A stretch of 64,000 bases of DNA from Phymorhynchus buccinoides (GCA_017654935.2 CM065713.1:22817479-22881478); one strand, 5' to 3'. Counted from the first letter of the stretch, positions 28,348 through 38,995 are shown. Notes: generated from the letters alone by a model not told the origin. A program made the numbers and translations.

Positions 28348-28746
28348 CGTCGGTGACATTTACAAACCTCGTATCTCGATTTTGGGGGGTTTGAGTTAGA
28401 TACATAGTCAGTTCTTTTCATTTTTCACACCACCTTCCACCAAAAGCTCGTATCTCTAACGACTTTCTATCTGGGGTAAACGAGATTGTGAAAATAGAAG
28501 AAAAACTCGTAAGTCCCAAATTCAGATCTAGTTAAGGACAAAAACCTCGTATCTTCGTTCTTTTCAAGTCTAAAAAAAACGTTTTCAGTCATTTTAACAG
28601 AATGCAGGACTTAACTCGCAATATCTCAAAACATATTCATCATAGTTAATCAATTGTGGCCAGCGCAGTTACTTTTTAAAACAGTTAAATTCGTTTTTCT
28701 CAAAACTACCAACATTGAGATATGAGGTTTGTGAATGTCACCGACG
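28348..28746. mobile_element. MITE with CTCGTATCT repeats
   Basis: The left end CGTCGGTGACATTTACAAAC and right end GTTTGTGAATGTCACCGACG are inverted and flanked by ACAT on both sides. Inside, CTCGTATCT or CTCGTAAGT recurs at least five times. About 399 bp; no transposase. Superfamily uncertain. Confidence 0.75.
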
Positions 28747-28904
28747 ACATGACAAACCCTTAGCGCATACATGTACACACACACATACATGGAACACCCG
28801 TGCGGAACCCCCATAAATAAGGAAAAAAATAAACGGACACATTGCACGCGTCAGTATTTCGAACATGGAAACATGCATTAATTTTTGTCTTTCTTTCATT
28901 TACT

Positions 28905-29230
28905 TTCTTCTGCATTCTCAGGCCATATGGCCATAATGGGTGAGGTACGTATGTGTCCGGTTTTCAGTTTTCACCGGTCTCCTCACTGCGTACAGCCGAC
29001 ACATTCCGATTTCGGAGGAGCTCAAAAGAGAAAAATAATTTGGAAGATTTTGTTGAAAAAAGGCAGGAGAATGGGCCAATAAGTCAGAAAGATAGTAGAT
29101 GATAGAAAGCAAAAGGGAAAAGGGCAGAGTCAAAGAGAGTGGCAGATTAGAGGAACTTACATGCACAGAACTTCCAGAAGGTGGGGGCACTATTTTTACA
29201 AAAGACCCCCCGGTATCCCCACGGGGAGAT
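28905..29230 (-). mobile_element. GAA-family SINE-like element, long form
   Basis: On the minus strand it runs from GGGGATACCGGGGGGTC through AGTTCTGTGCATGTAAGTTC and AATCGGAATGTGTCGGCTGT to CCATATGGCCTGAGAATGCA plus GAAG. It keeps both the head and the GGCCATATGGCC tail region. Confidence 0.78.
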
Positions 29231-29345
29231 TCTTTTACTTATAAACAGGTTTCTGTGCATAACTTCTGCACATATCTGCACACAGTGTTGCCTTCGTGTA
29301 TTCGAAAAAATTGTAAAATAATTTTTTTCAATCTATAAAATATTC

Positions 29346-29754
29346 GGTAAAGGTCAAGATGTGCCACCCCCCCCTGCATTTCTCGGTTAATTGTATTTTT
29401 CCGTTTTTGCCTTTCTTACCATACATAAAGCTGTATTTTAGGAACATTTTTAGCTAATTACCTTTTTGGAATACTAACCCTAACCCTAACCCTAAAAACC
29501 TAACCCTACCCCCCACTATGTACTGCAGTACACCGCGATTTGTCACAGTTGTGGTTCGTTGCGTTTTTCCGTCTTATAGGGTGGGGGGTAGGGTTAGGGT
29601 TAGGGTTATGGCTAGGGATAGGGTTAGTATTCCAAAAAGGTTATTAGCTAAAAATGTTCCTAAAATACAGCTTTATGTATGGTAAGAAAGGCAATCACGG
29701 AAAAATACAATTAACCGAGAAATGTAGGGGGGGTGGCACATCTTTACCTTTACC
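29346..29754. mobile_element. Foldback element with TTAGGG tracts, 8-bp target duplication
   Basis: Terminal GGTAAAGGTCAAGATGTGCC and GGCACATCTTTACCTTTACC begin inverted arms of about 170 bp around a unique centre of about 75 bp. Arms carry CTAACCC or GGGTTA tracts. AAATATTC lies at 29338-29345 and 29755-29762, an 8-bp duplication as in hAT or Merlin elements. Confidence 0.88.
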
Positions 29755-29857
29755 AAATATTCATACTTAAGAGTTAAAAAAAAATTAAACAAACAACAAA
29801 AAACAACCAAAAGCTCAATTCACAAGTGGGATTTTTTTTCTCCCTCAAGAAAAAAGA

Positions 29858-30110
29858 TTGTATAGGGGAAGATAAGCATCCAGTCTCTTTTCCCTATATG
29901 AGTAGAGGACAGAAACACTGGTTATGTCCCTTTTAAACAGGACACATTTTACACGTCAATAGGCCAGTTGAATTCTCTGTTCAAGTTCCAGTCTGAGTTT
30001 TTGGATAGCCTCCACTGTGAATAGTGTACACGTCCCCACTAACGATAACTCTATCAGCCCGGTTCGCCGAGCTCTTAAGTAATCCATGTTACCCTTTTAG
30101 AATATCTTTG
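29858..30110 (+). repeat. Dispersed ~250-bp repeat, second copy
   Basis: Same family as 15350-15610, diverged by a few percent. It lacks GTG in the TATGAGTAG.AGGACAG stretch that its copy B partner retains. Confidence 0.7.
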
Positions 30111-30269
30111 CTCGAGATGAAAGAGTAACTTGATAAAACAAAGAGAAGAATTAAAAATCAAGCCATTCATTGAAAATGCATTAAAAAAAACAACCAATAG
30201 TTACGAATAGTGCAAACAATTCAAGCTAATCAAAGTAAAGCCCTGTATTAAAAATGCACCAAATATTTT

Positions 30270-30370
30270 TGTTTGTGGCACAAGCCACAAACCTATAACT
30301 CACTTTGTCGGTCGGTCCAAAATTGTCGCACATTTCGCAAAATTGTCGCACATATTTTAAAGGAGAAAGT
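30270..30370 (+). repeat. Copy of the GTTTGTGGC-hairpin repeat
   Basis: GTTTGTGGCACAAGCCACAA, a perfect short hairpin, then TATAACTCACTTTGTCGG and two AAATTGTCGCACAT units. Partner of 5210-5360. Confidence 0.6.
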
Positions 30371-30659
30371 AACATTTCAGTTGTCATATCTACAGTCCTG
30401 AATGAATGAAATTTTGGGCTTTACGTCCTCTCGACCAATTGGTTTTCCCACAAACAAACCACTACAAAAGCAAAGTCAGAGGCAAAATTGTGGTCTAAGG
30501 GAGCGAAGCGAGTTTAGAAGTGACCAAGGTATGGTGTGCACACAGATTTACTTCCCTTGAAGCAAATGCATAGAAAATTAACAGCTATCTATTAAATCCG
30601 GACATATATGACCAGAACGACTTGAATGAGTTCAAATACCCAGGCAAAAATCTTTACAA
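30371..30659. other. Intergenic, nothing recognised
   Basis: Copy B (62581-62870) is almost identical. Short frames only; no element boundaries found. Confidence 0.35.
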
Positions 30660-30912
30660 ATAGTTCATCCACCTTTTGGAAGTTCTGTGCTTGTAACTTC
30701 CTCAAATCTATCAATCCCTTTGACTGCTTTTTCCCTTTGAATACTATCTTTCTGTCTTACTGGTCCATTCTCCTGCCGTTGTTCTAGAAATTCTTGCAAA
30801 GATTTTTTTTCCCAGCTGGGGCTAACTATTTCTCAGTTAGGCGCATAACGACAGCATGACGCATCTGCACTCATAATTGATGAGACTGGACTGTCTGAGC
30901 GATCGGAAAAAA
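30660..30912 (+). mobile_element. GAA-family SINE-like element with A-rich tail
   Basis: Begins TTTACAAATAGTTCATCCAC and ends GAGCGATCGG followed by an A run and GAATT instead of GAAGAAG. Contains the CTCAGTTAGGCGCATAACG segment of the short form. Confidence 0.75.
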
Positions 30913-30965
30913 AAAGAATTAATACTGAAATAGTGGGAAAAAAATCAAATAAAGCCCAGCATTAA

Positions 30966-31196
30966 CCCTTTCACCGCCAGCCATATTTCAGCCAAAGAGT
31001 TCCATTAAATGTACCTGGGTAGAGAACAAAATCCATCTGCAGTATTGGGGATTCTTCTGTGACATATATATAATAAGGTCTATCCTTACCTCCCAAAACT
31101 AAGACAATGTGGTCTTTGGATAATAGACCCCGATTTGAAAGTGGCATGGGTGTTAAATCACTGTGGTGCTAAAATGCGACTTTGGCGGTGAAAGGG
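30966..31196 (-). mobile_element. piggyBac-like MITE, internally deleted
   Basis: TTAA at 30962-30965 and 31197-31200. Same family as 5950-6187 in reverse. Relative to copy B it lost bases around GATTTGAAAGTGGCATGGG. Confidence 0.85.
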
Positions 31197-31506
31197 TTAA
31201 AAACGCACCAAAAACTAACAAGGGAAGCTTTTCTAATGACCAGTGTGAAAAATTCAAACTAAAAGCTTTGCAATCAAAATGCACACAAAACTAACAAAAA
31301 AAGGCCAGTAACGACTAGTGTCAACATTCAAAATAAAACTCAACATTAAAATGTACCAACAGATAACAATGAGGCATGAAAAAAACGGTGTGCAACACTC
31401 AAAGTAAAGCCCTGCACTAAAAATAAGGGACATAAAATAGCATTGTAAGCTAACCGAAAAAATTGAAAAAAAAAAGAAGAGAAGAATCTAAAGCAAAGTT
31501 CTCCCC

Positions 31507-31682
31507 CCGAAGACGGAGCGTGGCTGTCCACATGGCGGGGTAATCAAAAACAGGTCACACACATAATGTTCTCATCCCTAGCTGATGCATTTGTACTGAA
31601 TTGTGCAAGTGCTCTGGCTGTAATGGGATGATCCCTGGAGTCGTTAAGCCAGGGAACAACAACAACAACAACAACAACAGCA
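31507..31682 (+). mobile_element. (AAC)n-tailed SINE-like element
   Basis: Starts CCGAAGACGGAGCGTGGC and ends GTTAAGCCAGGGAACAAC with about eight AAC units. The copy B equivalent has about five. Confidence 0.75.
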
Positions 31683-31727
31683 AAGTTCACATTGATGGTG
31701 TACAAAGACACTGAAAAGAAAAGACTC

Positions 31728-31962
31728 ACATCCGGTCTCTTTTCCCTATATGAGTAGTGAGGACAGAAACACTGGTTATGTCCCTTAAAAACAGTACACA
31801 TTTACACGTCGATAGGCCAGTTGAATTCTCCATTCAAATTCCAGTCTGAGTTTTTAGATAGCCTCCACTGTGAATAGTGTACTGTCCCCACTAACGATAA
31901 CTCTATCAGCCCGGTTCGCCGTGACTCTTAGGTAGTCCATCTTACCCTTTTAGAATCTTTGC
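31728..31962 (+). repeat. Dispersed ~250-bp repeat, third copy
   Basis: Same family as 15350-15610. Copy B is cut off inside its equivalent by the window end, so this is where the visible duplication stops. Confidence 0.7.
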
Positions 31963-32046
31963 GGTGTACCAAAAAGAACTAAGGAAAAATAACCAGATTA
32001 CACTGTTACATTACACAGAACATCTGATACAATTATTTTCTAACTA

Positions 32047-32150
32047 CAGACTTTTTCTTCTTCTTCGTTCGCTCAGACAGTTTCCTGTCATATGAGCATA
32101 GATTCGTCATGCTGCGGTTATGCACCTAACTAAGAAACTGTTAAACATTT
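32047..32150 (-). mobile_element. 3' part of a GAA-family SINE-like element
   Basis: CTTCTTCTTCGTTCGCTCAG, TTTCCTGTCATATGAGC and TTATGCACCTAACTAAGAAA are the reverse of the family's 3' region. The head is missing. Confidence 0.65.
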
Positions 32151-32290
32151 GGACAGTAAGTTTGATATAAGTCGCTAATTATACCGTCAGTGTCGGAGCA
32201 TTTCACTTGTAACCTCGTACAACCACAACTAACATATCACACAGCTTTTATTGTTTAGAGTTCTTCTTCACAATCCAGACCACATGGAGA

Positions 32291-32435
32291 CTACCGTATT
32301 CTACGGACAATAATGCAACACTTTTCCCTCCAGACTAAGACCCCTGCGCCTTATAATGTGACTGATAATATAGTAAGAAACTATAATAACAAAATCTGAA
32401 TTTTGTTTAAAATTTGGGGGGTGCGCCTTATAATA
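32291..32435 (-). mobile_element. Fragment of the ATAAGGCGC MITE
   Basis: Reverse complement of roughly 1305-1420: GACCCCTGCGCCTTATAATG and TTGGGGGGTGCGCCTTATAA are shared. It lacks the 15-bp tandem array. Confidence 0.65.
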
Positions 32436-32454
32436 ATGATAATAATAATAATAA

Positions 32455-32525
32455 TATTAATAGTGAATCATTTATATAGCGCACTCCTCCATCAAATGTG
32501 GAGCTCTATGTGCTTAACAACAACA
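32455..32525 (-). mobile_element. LINE 3' end fragment
   Basis: An (AAT)n run, then TTTATATAGCGCACTCCTC and GAGCTCTATGTGCTTAAC, read on the minus strand as the GCGCTATATAAA(ATT)n tail typical of CR1/L2-like 3' ends. It is too short to classify further. Confidence 0.55.
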
Positions 32526-32908
32526 AAATTAAAAGCAAAAAATTCAACAACAAAAACAAATAATCGCTCACACACATGCAAATAGGCATACACAATGTAT
32601 ACACACACACCCACACAGGCACGCACGTACGCACATACATACACACACACTAACTCACGCACGCACCACACCGTTACCATCACCACCACTCACCCCACCC
32701 AAGAACACAATACAAAATACAATCAGTTCAATAAAGCATCAACACTCTCGCAACAAAGTTGACGTAGACATTGCAGACCCGTGGGAAGGCGTTCATTTGG
32801 CTGCTACAACTAAAAGGAAAGCTCTCTGCCAGTGTTAGACTGCTGAAGCTGTGCTGTCTGACCCATTGCAATGTGGTGTGCCATGTGGCCCGTAAAATAC
32901 GGTACATT

Positions 32909-35900
32909 TTAGTCTCTGGATTGATCCATCACTTCCTTTTCTTTTTCTCCGTCTCCTTCCTCAAGATCCATGTTAACAACGTCGCTGAAGTGCAGAAGGT
33001 CTTTACAGGGCTCAGGAACAGGCAGACTGTTGATCCTGTCGGAGTGACCCGGCTGACAGCCGATGTGGTGAGAGACAGCTAAGCGAGCCAGGTGCTGCAG
33101 GCGGCAAGGGCTGGAGGCAGCTTCTGTTATAAGGCTGTACCCTTTCCTCCTGTCTTTCAATCCAACATCCTTCTCCAGTGAACGTTTAGCTAATCTCTTC
33201 CTCAACTGTCCTCCGTTCTTTTCCAGATATCTACGCAGCCGTTTGGGAGAATGCGCCCCAGAGGCCAACAAAAGTTTGATGACCTTTAAATCAGATTTTC
33301 GAAAAGCCTCCCCTAATCCACGCACAGTGGTTCCTCCCCCTTCCCATCGTTCAAAGCTGGAGAGGCCGGCAGAAATGCACAGTTTGACCATTTCAACCCG
33401 ACTGCCGTCTGTCTCATTTCTTGCAGCAGCATTGAACAAACTGCTGTCAAAATTTTCTGGTTCAAACTTAATGGTGGGATCTATTCGGCAAAGCAACTCT
33501 TCAGCCAAGCACTTCTGACCGTATGCAATGGCCGTCGTCAAAACACATGGAAGGAGGTCCGGAATCTTTGAATTTGTGCATCTTGGTACTAGAGCTCTGG
33601 CAACATCCCACATTTGTCTCTCTACCGCCTCCATCAACAGGAAATTTACCACGTGGGGGTTCCGGCAGAGGTGGTGCTTCTCCAGAACGTACGATGAGGA
33701 ATTGGCTCTCAGCACAAGAGCCCAGTGTACCAGACCTTGAAATTGACAGGCCATGGCCAGGTTGTTTTTCAAGGGTACACTAAGCTCTTCTGCTGATCGC
33801 TCCCACACAAACTCTACACTGCAGCGGGTCAGACGCCACAGCTTCAGTAGTCTAGCACTGGCAGAGAGCTTTCCTCTCGTAGCCGCCAAATGAACGCCTT
33901 CCCACAGCAAGGTGCGGTGACGACGCAGAGAAGGGAATGTAGTGACCATCGTGGTCAGCATTTCAAAGTCCTCACTGACCAGAGCCAGGAAGAAGGCCAG
34001 TCTGGCATGGCCATTGTCCGCACACCACTGGGTCACACTGGACACGGCGACTGGCCATTGGCATGCAGTAATTCCATCATTCACGCGGGTCACTATTTGT
34101 TTCAGACAATGCAAAACGATGTCAATGTACCGGGTCCATTTTTCAACAGTTTTAGCAATGTCAGAACATACATTTTCCTCAGAAAGCATTTCACAGATAC
34201 ACCTCTCCAACAATCTGAGAGCCACATTTATTGTGGGGAAAAATGTGTTTGGTAATTGAGGTTTCTTTCGCATGATAATGTTCATCAGTTGCACAGCTTC
34301 ATCCAGATCAAGGCCACCATGATTGGCAAGCTTCTCATCACAAACATATGAGATGAACTGAAATCGTTGCCCATCAATTGCCAAGGAATACGCAAAGGCA
34401 CGGTCTTTATCCTGCACAGAAAACGGTGCATCAACACGCACACTGTTAGTGCACAGCATGACAAAGCAGTCTGCACAGTCCATCTCCACAGACTTCCTGA
34501 TGGCTTTTCTATACACTTTCTTGCTCAATTCTTTGTCGCAGCTTTCATTGAACAGCTTCTGGAACGTCTCCAGACTGCTGGTTGTCCTCAGTTCGAAGTA
34601 TTGCTTCATGGAAGTGTTCACTGCATATTGTCTGGGCCACTTTTCCACTCTCCCGTCCACATCACAGCAGATCATAAGAAACCGTTCACTGATCGCCCCA
34701 TCTTGAATCAGCCAAGAAATGACAAATTTGGTATCTTTCTTGGACACACCATGCCTAAATAATGTAAATGCCAGTTTGTATTCTTCCATCTGGAGAGTGT
34801 GCCTAAACAATGACGAGCGGTCTGAATCTGAATAGCTGAACAATGGATACATTCTTTCCACAAAAGCACGGTACTCGTTCTGATCAAACTCAAAGAGCTT
34901 GGTCAAGGCATATCTCAACTGCTTACGTTTCCATTTAGTGTGAAGCAAGTATTCTCTCCCACAAAAATGCACAATTGGGGGGCAAGATGTTTTAACAGAA
35001 GTGGCTACGAAAAATGCCAAGTGCTTTTCTCCTTCTCTGTACAGGACGTCATAGATCCATCTGACCTCTCCCCCATCACATTTTGAAGGCTGCAGATTCT
35101 CCTTCCATTGCTGGTGAACAAACTTTTGCTTGAAGACACGACGGGCCCTTGGGTATTCTGTGATCAACTGGATGAAAATGGATTCATCCAGGAGCTGAAC
35201 TGCGAACTTGATGACTGCCATCAGCTGGGAGTCCGTGATGGATTCTGTCCGCAGGATGTGTAAGATGAGGTATCCCACGTGAAATCTGACTGACCCCATC
35301 AACAGCAGACCCTTCAGACCTTCAGGAATAGCACCATCATAGAACAGGTCCAGTAGGTCCAGCACCAAATTGTTATCAAAAAGCTTGCAGACTGTATATT
35401 CACAGGCATTGACACCACTATTTAAGAGTTGATAAATTATAGGCCACTTTTTGTTTGCCACTGCCTGGTCACAGACACTCTCCATCTGGGTCACACTCAG
35501 CCCTTCATTCACCAGTCCTGACACCAATGTCCACTGGCTCTGCTTCATGGACTCTCCCAGAACAAAGTCGGTCAGGTCGGGGTCTCTGACCTTCCTCACC
35601 ACCTCCAGAACAAAGTCCCCATGACCGGCGGCTATCTGCTGTCGCAGTCCCTCCTCCCTGCAGTGTTTGCTGACCCCCAGGTCCATCAGTGTGGCCGTGC
35701 ACTGGGCGTGCTGATGACCCAGGGCACACTGCAGCAGGCTGTTCCTCAGCTGACCAGGGATCCCCATCTCTATCAGCCGCAGCACCAGGGCCCACTGTCC
35801 ATTGTCCACAGCCTGCTGACACAGCCACTCTGACCAGCGTCCACTGCCCCCTGCCCTGTCCACCATCTGTGTGACCCAGGGCCACTGACCCTGCTGCACT

Positions 35901-36241
35901 GCGCAGTGAACAACGCTGTCCAGCTCTTCACCGCTGAGCTGGGGCTCCATCAGCTGCACCACACCTTGCCACTGATTGCAGTTCACCAGCTCTATGACCA
36001 GTACACTGGTCTGCAGCACTTGCTGGCATTTCTTGAAGAGATGGTCAACCCAGTCCCACCGCTGGTCAGCTACGGCTTTGTCCATCACCTGCTTCAGCAT
36101 GGTCACGTAGCTGTCCAGGTGACCCACAAGGTCTGCTGCCCTGTCCCACTCTGACCGCTGGACACAGGCCATGAACTGGTCAAGATGTGGACTGGAAGTG
36201 GAACAGTGTGTAGCAGGACTCTCTGACTCTGGACAATTCAT
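32909..36241 (-). CDS. Trp-repeat solenoid, ankyrin-like and SOCS-box protein (gene C)
   Basis: Uninterrupted frame of 1110 aa. I start at the ATG at 36241; the frame runs 12 codons further only from a TTG. The layout follows gene A: a 29-30-residue Q-W repeat solenoid near residues 20-270, a long unassigned middle (about half identical to gene A by eye), then an ankyrin-like stretch (AFRKSDLKVIKLLLASGA) and a SOCS box starting at about 1043 (LQHLARLAVSHHIG, Cullin5-box LPVP at 1073-1076). It ends with an acidic and basic tail (EEGDGEKEKEVMDQSRD) absent from A and B. The repeat region is far closer to A/B than the rest is. Same inferred role as a Cullin5 substrate adaptor, probably with another target. 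Upstream sequence differs from A and B. Confidence 0.85.
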   Translation of the reverse strand: MNCPESESPATHCSTSSPHLDQFMACVQRSEWDRAADLVGHLDSYVTMLKQVMDKAVADQRWDWVDHLFKKCQQVLQTSVLVIELVNCNQWQGVVQLMEPQLSGEELDSVVHCAVQQGQWPWVTQMVDRAGGSGRWSEWLCQQAVDNGQWALVLRLIEMGIPGQLRNSLLQCALGHQHAQCTATLMDLGVSKHCREEGLRQQIAAGHGDFVLEVVRKVRDPDLTDFVLGESMKQSQWTLVSGLVNEGLSVTQMESVCDQAVANKKWPIIYQLLNSGVNACEYTVCKLFDNNLVLDLLDLFYDGAIPEGLKGLLLMGSVRFHVGYLILHILRTESITDSQLMAVIKFAVQLLDESIFIQLITEYPRARRVFKQKFVHQQWKENLQPSKCDGGEVRWIYDVLYREGEKHLAFFVATSVKTSCPPIVHFCGREYLLHTKWKRKQLRYALTKLFEFDQNEYRAFVERMYPLFSYSDSDRSSLFRHTLQMEEYKLAFTLFRHGVSKKDTKFVISWLIQDGAISERFLMICCDVDGRVEKWPRQYAVNTSMKQYFELRTTSSLETFQKLFNESCDKELSKKVYRKAIRKSVEMDCADCFVMLCTNSVRVDAPFSVQDKDRAFAYSLAIDGQRFQFISYVCDEKLANHGGLDLDEAVQLMNIIMRKKPQLPNTFFPTINVALRLLERCICEMLSEENVCSDIAKTVEKWTRYIDIVLHCLKQIVTRVNDGITACQWPVAVSSVTQWCADNGHARLAFFLALVSEDFEMLTTMVTTFPSLRRHRTLLWEGVHLAATRGKLSASARLLKLWRLTRCSVEFVWERSAEELSVPLKNNLAMACQFQGLVHWALVLRANSSSYVLEKHHLCRNPHVVNFLLMEAVERQMWDVARALVPRCTNSKIPDLLPCVLTTAIAYGQKCLAEELLCRIDPTIKFEPENFDSSLFNAAARNETDGSRVEMVKLCISAGLSSFERWEGGGTTVRGLGEAFRKSDLKVIKLLLASGAHSPKRLRRYLEKNGGQLRKRLAKRSLEKDVGLKDRRKGYSLITEAASSPCRLQHLARLAVSHHIGCQPGHSDRINSLPVPEPCKDLLHFSDVVNMDLEEGDGEKEKEVMDQSRD

Positions 36242-36658
36242 CTTTGCAGTAGAATCAGTGCCAGGGCTGGCTGCCAACTGACCTGGACCTTCTGTTCTTC
36301 ACTTCTTGCTGAATCCTCAGACTGATGTCACCAGGTCAGGGACTACAGTCTTCACTGAAGAACCCTTGTTCTGAAACAGAGTTGTTCAAAAGGTCTGTGA
36401 GTTAAAACTTTAGGACGACGAGTGAGTTTTTCAACACCTTAGCCTTCCAAACAAATTCAAAGTTACAAACAAACAACAACAACAAACTCACAATATGATT
36501 TTTGCCCAATAATTCAGTAAAATGATTTTCATGTTACGTCAACAAAATGCTATAACTTTGTCAATTTGTCAAATGTCATGTTATATTTCTACTGAAAAGT
36601 ATTTTCTCTTGTCTATGTATTCATAAAAGTTTGTATGTATACCTATATAATAAAATTT
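36242..36658. other. 5' flank of gene C
   Basis: No SINE-like element lies close upstream, unlike genes A and B. CCTTGTTCTGAAACAGAG (36364-36381) resembles CCCTTGTTCTGAAACACAG (14449-14467) upstream of gene A, a short shared 5' flank. No TATA box or other promoter element identified. Confidence 0.35.
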
Positions 36659-36941
36659 GGTAAAGGTAAAGATGTGCCCCCCCCCCCCCCCCCCCCTTAT
36701 CCCTAACCCTAGCCCTAAACCTACCCCCCACTTGTTACAGTTGTGGTTCGTTGCGTTTTTCCGTCTTATAGGGTGGGGGCTTTTTGGGTTAGGGATAGTA
36801 TTCCAAAAAGGTTATTAGCTAAAAATGTTCCTAAAATACAGCTTTATGTATGGTAAGAAAGGCAAAAACGGAAAAATAGAATTAACCGAGAAATGTAGGG
36901 GGGGGGGGGGGGGGGGGGGGGGGGTACATCTTGACCTTTAC
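36659..36941. mobile_element. Foldback element with TTAGGG tracts, reduced copy
   Basis: Same family as 29346-29754: GGTAAAGGTAAAGATGTGCC at the left, CTTTATGTATGGTAAGAAAG in the right arm. Most of the left arm is deleted and there is a C run at one end and a G run at the other (36677-36696, 36898-36924). Confidence 0.8.
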
Positions 36942-37039
36942 TTAAAATTCAATGTGCTTCTGTGAGGAAATTGACTGCACAACCACTTTTGTAAAAAAAA
37001 AGTACATAATGTAAATATGTTTGCAAGGGCAAAGGGTGC

Positions 37040-37268
37040 TGATGACCAAAGCCATATAAAATGCATGTATACTAACTCTGACAGCATGATGAATAAGTTA
37101 AATGAAATGGAACTTCTAATCGAGGAGAAAGATTTTGACTTAATAGCAGTAACAGAGGTTTTACCCAAGAATCCAGGTACTGACATTGTTAACTTTGCTA
37201 TGAAGGGCTATACCTGTACTACTGTGAAGAAAGGAAGGGGGGTAAGTCTTTGCAAAGGAGGGGTTTGA
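37040..37268 (+). pseudogene. LINE endonuclease N-terminal fragment
   Basis: Plus-strand residues KCMYTNSDSMMNKLNEMELL, EEKDFDLIAVTEVLPKN and FAMKGYTCTTVKKGRGV resemble the start of an apurinic-type endonuclease of CR1/Jockey-like LINEs. It breaks off after GVSLCKGGV with a stop. Confidence 0.7.
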
Positions 37269-37830
37269 GATAGTTTCACTGGATAAGTACAAGGGCTTGT
37301 TTCCCCCAAGCATAGTATGCAAGGTTACTTCTCAAACTTCTCAAAAGGTGGCAGATACAGCCATCCCAGGTAGCCCTTTCCAGTCATGGATGGTTCAAGA
37401 GAAAAATGAATTTTGTCTGTATTCAGTGTGACAGTGGATGGATGACAGTTGCTGGTCATGTTCTCTTCTCTGGCGGCTCGGTGCTGGGATGAGCCTGGTG
37501 TCGTCAACCTGGACAATGCCTTGCTGGATTTTTATAAAGCATTGTGAGCCTGCTGGTTTTCCTGCGCTGCTCAAGTGTGGGCCACCCTAACTGGACTAAC
37601 ATATCACTGACACTGGAGGTGTTGTGGTAGTGGTTGAGTATGAAGCGAGCCGCCCATCTGACCTTAGTAGTAGTAGTAGTAGTAGTAGTAGGGTAGGGAC
37701 TAAATAAGCCGTCAAGCTTTTTGGCAGTCCCATCGTATCATCAATCTATATCTTTGATCAAGGTAATACGGTTGAATAGTAAGTAGTATTGAACTAGTAG
37801 TATTTAGTAGTAGTAGTAGTAGTAGTAGAA
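37269..37830. repeat. Intergenic with (TAG)n microsatellites
   Basis: TAG/GTA arrays at about 37665-37691 and 37800-37829. The rest shows no supported gene. Confidence 0.5.
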
Positions 37831-37837
37831 ATTAGGG

Positions 37838-38275
37838 GCCCTAATCACCATGAAGCCGTTTACCCATTGCTTTTAAACAATGTCTCCTGAAACCCCCAAT
37901 CGTATTCAGAGAAAACTACTTTTCCTCCATTACCGTGCCTAATGACGTTAAGACTGATGTTGGTGGCCTATTACTCACAGAAGCATGCTGAATTCAGAGA
38001 AAAAAAGAATGTACAAAAACAAATTTCAGATGGGATTTTAAGCTTGAGGAGATGACTTTTTCACAATTTTAACAGTTTTAGATATTTTGTCCTTGAGAGA
38101 AATTACCCTGTGGCCCTGATCACCATAAAGGGCTCTTTGCCCATTGGGGGTAGTACCACCATTAGAACAATGCAAGAGATGAAACCCCCGAAATATTTTC
38201 AGAGAAAACTACTTTTCCTCCATCACCATGCCTAATGACGTTAAGACTGATGTTGGTGGCCTATTTGATTTGTAT
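37838..38275 (+). repeat. Two ~150-bp direct repeats
   Basis: Segments 37838-37990 and 38110-38275 share CCTGATCACCATAAAG-like starts, AGAGAAAACTACTTTTCCTC and GACGTTAAGACTGATGTTGG. Divergence is modest; the second has an extra TAGTACCACCATTAG segment. Confidence 0.75.
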
Positions 38276-38674
38276 TACTCTCATATCTTGATTTTAAAAC
38301 ACACCAAGATGAAATTAAAAGAATCTGAATATTTTATAGTTGAGGGTGAGCAGAATCTTAGCATACAGATCTGACTTAGCATCAAATTCATTACAGGAGT
38401 ATTTCTCTTCTCTCTCAATCATGCATGCAAATAAACACACACTCACACACTTACTCATGCATGCACACACAGGGCAATCAATGCACACATTTCAGAGTAC
38501 ACAAGTGATAGTATGTAATAGTATCCATACACTTTGACATCCAATGTCACTACATGTAGTACATGTATGAACAGTGGTGTAGACTGTAAACCATGACTTT
38601 GTCACATTATACACATGCACTTTCCCCCTAAAATGAGCATATATACATCAAGTCTGTCTCCTTACCCACCCACC
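38276..38674. other. AT-rich intergenic DNA
   Basis: CACACA-rich near 38430-38470 only. No gene or element recognised. Confidence 0.4.
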
Positions 38675-38906
38675 CACCGTGGGGATACCAGGAGTCTTTT
38701 ATATAAATAGTTCCCCCACCTTCTGGAAGTTCTGTGCTAGTAACTTCCTCTAATCTGTCACTCTTTGATTCTGTCTTTTCCCATTGCTTACTGTCATCTA
38801 CTAACCTATCTTTCTGCCTTACCGGTCCATTCTCCTGCCTTTTTTTTCAAGAAACACTTTCAAAAAGATTTCCTCTAGCCGAAGTCTGTGCGATCGAAGA
38901 AGAAGA
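38675..38906 (+). mobile_element. GAA-family SINE-like element, short form
   Basis: Starts CGTGGGGATACCAGGAGTC, continues AGTTCCCCCACCTTCTGGAA, and ends GTGCGATCGAAGAAGAAG. The hairpin (TTAGTTAGGCGC) section is deleted between GCCGAAGTC and TGTGCGATCG. Confidence 0.78.
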
Positions 38907-38995
38907 TCAAATCTACCTAATGTCTCTAATGAGGCCTTTTTTCATTCACTTAGTCATGCAAAATAAAAACTGTTCAGATGTAGGCCCTATCATCC

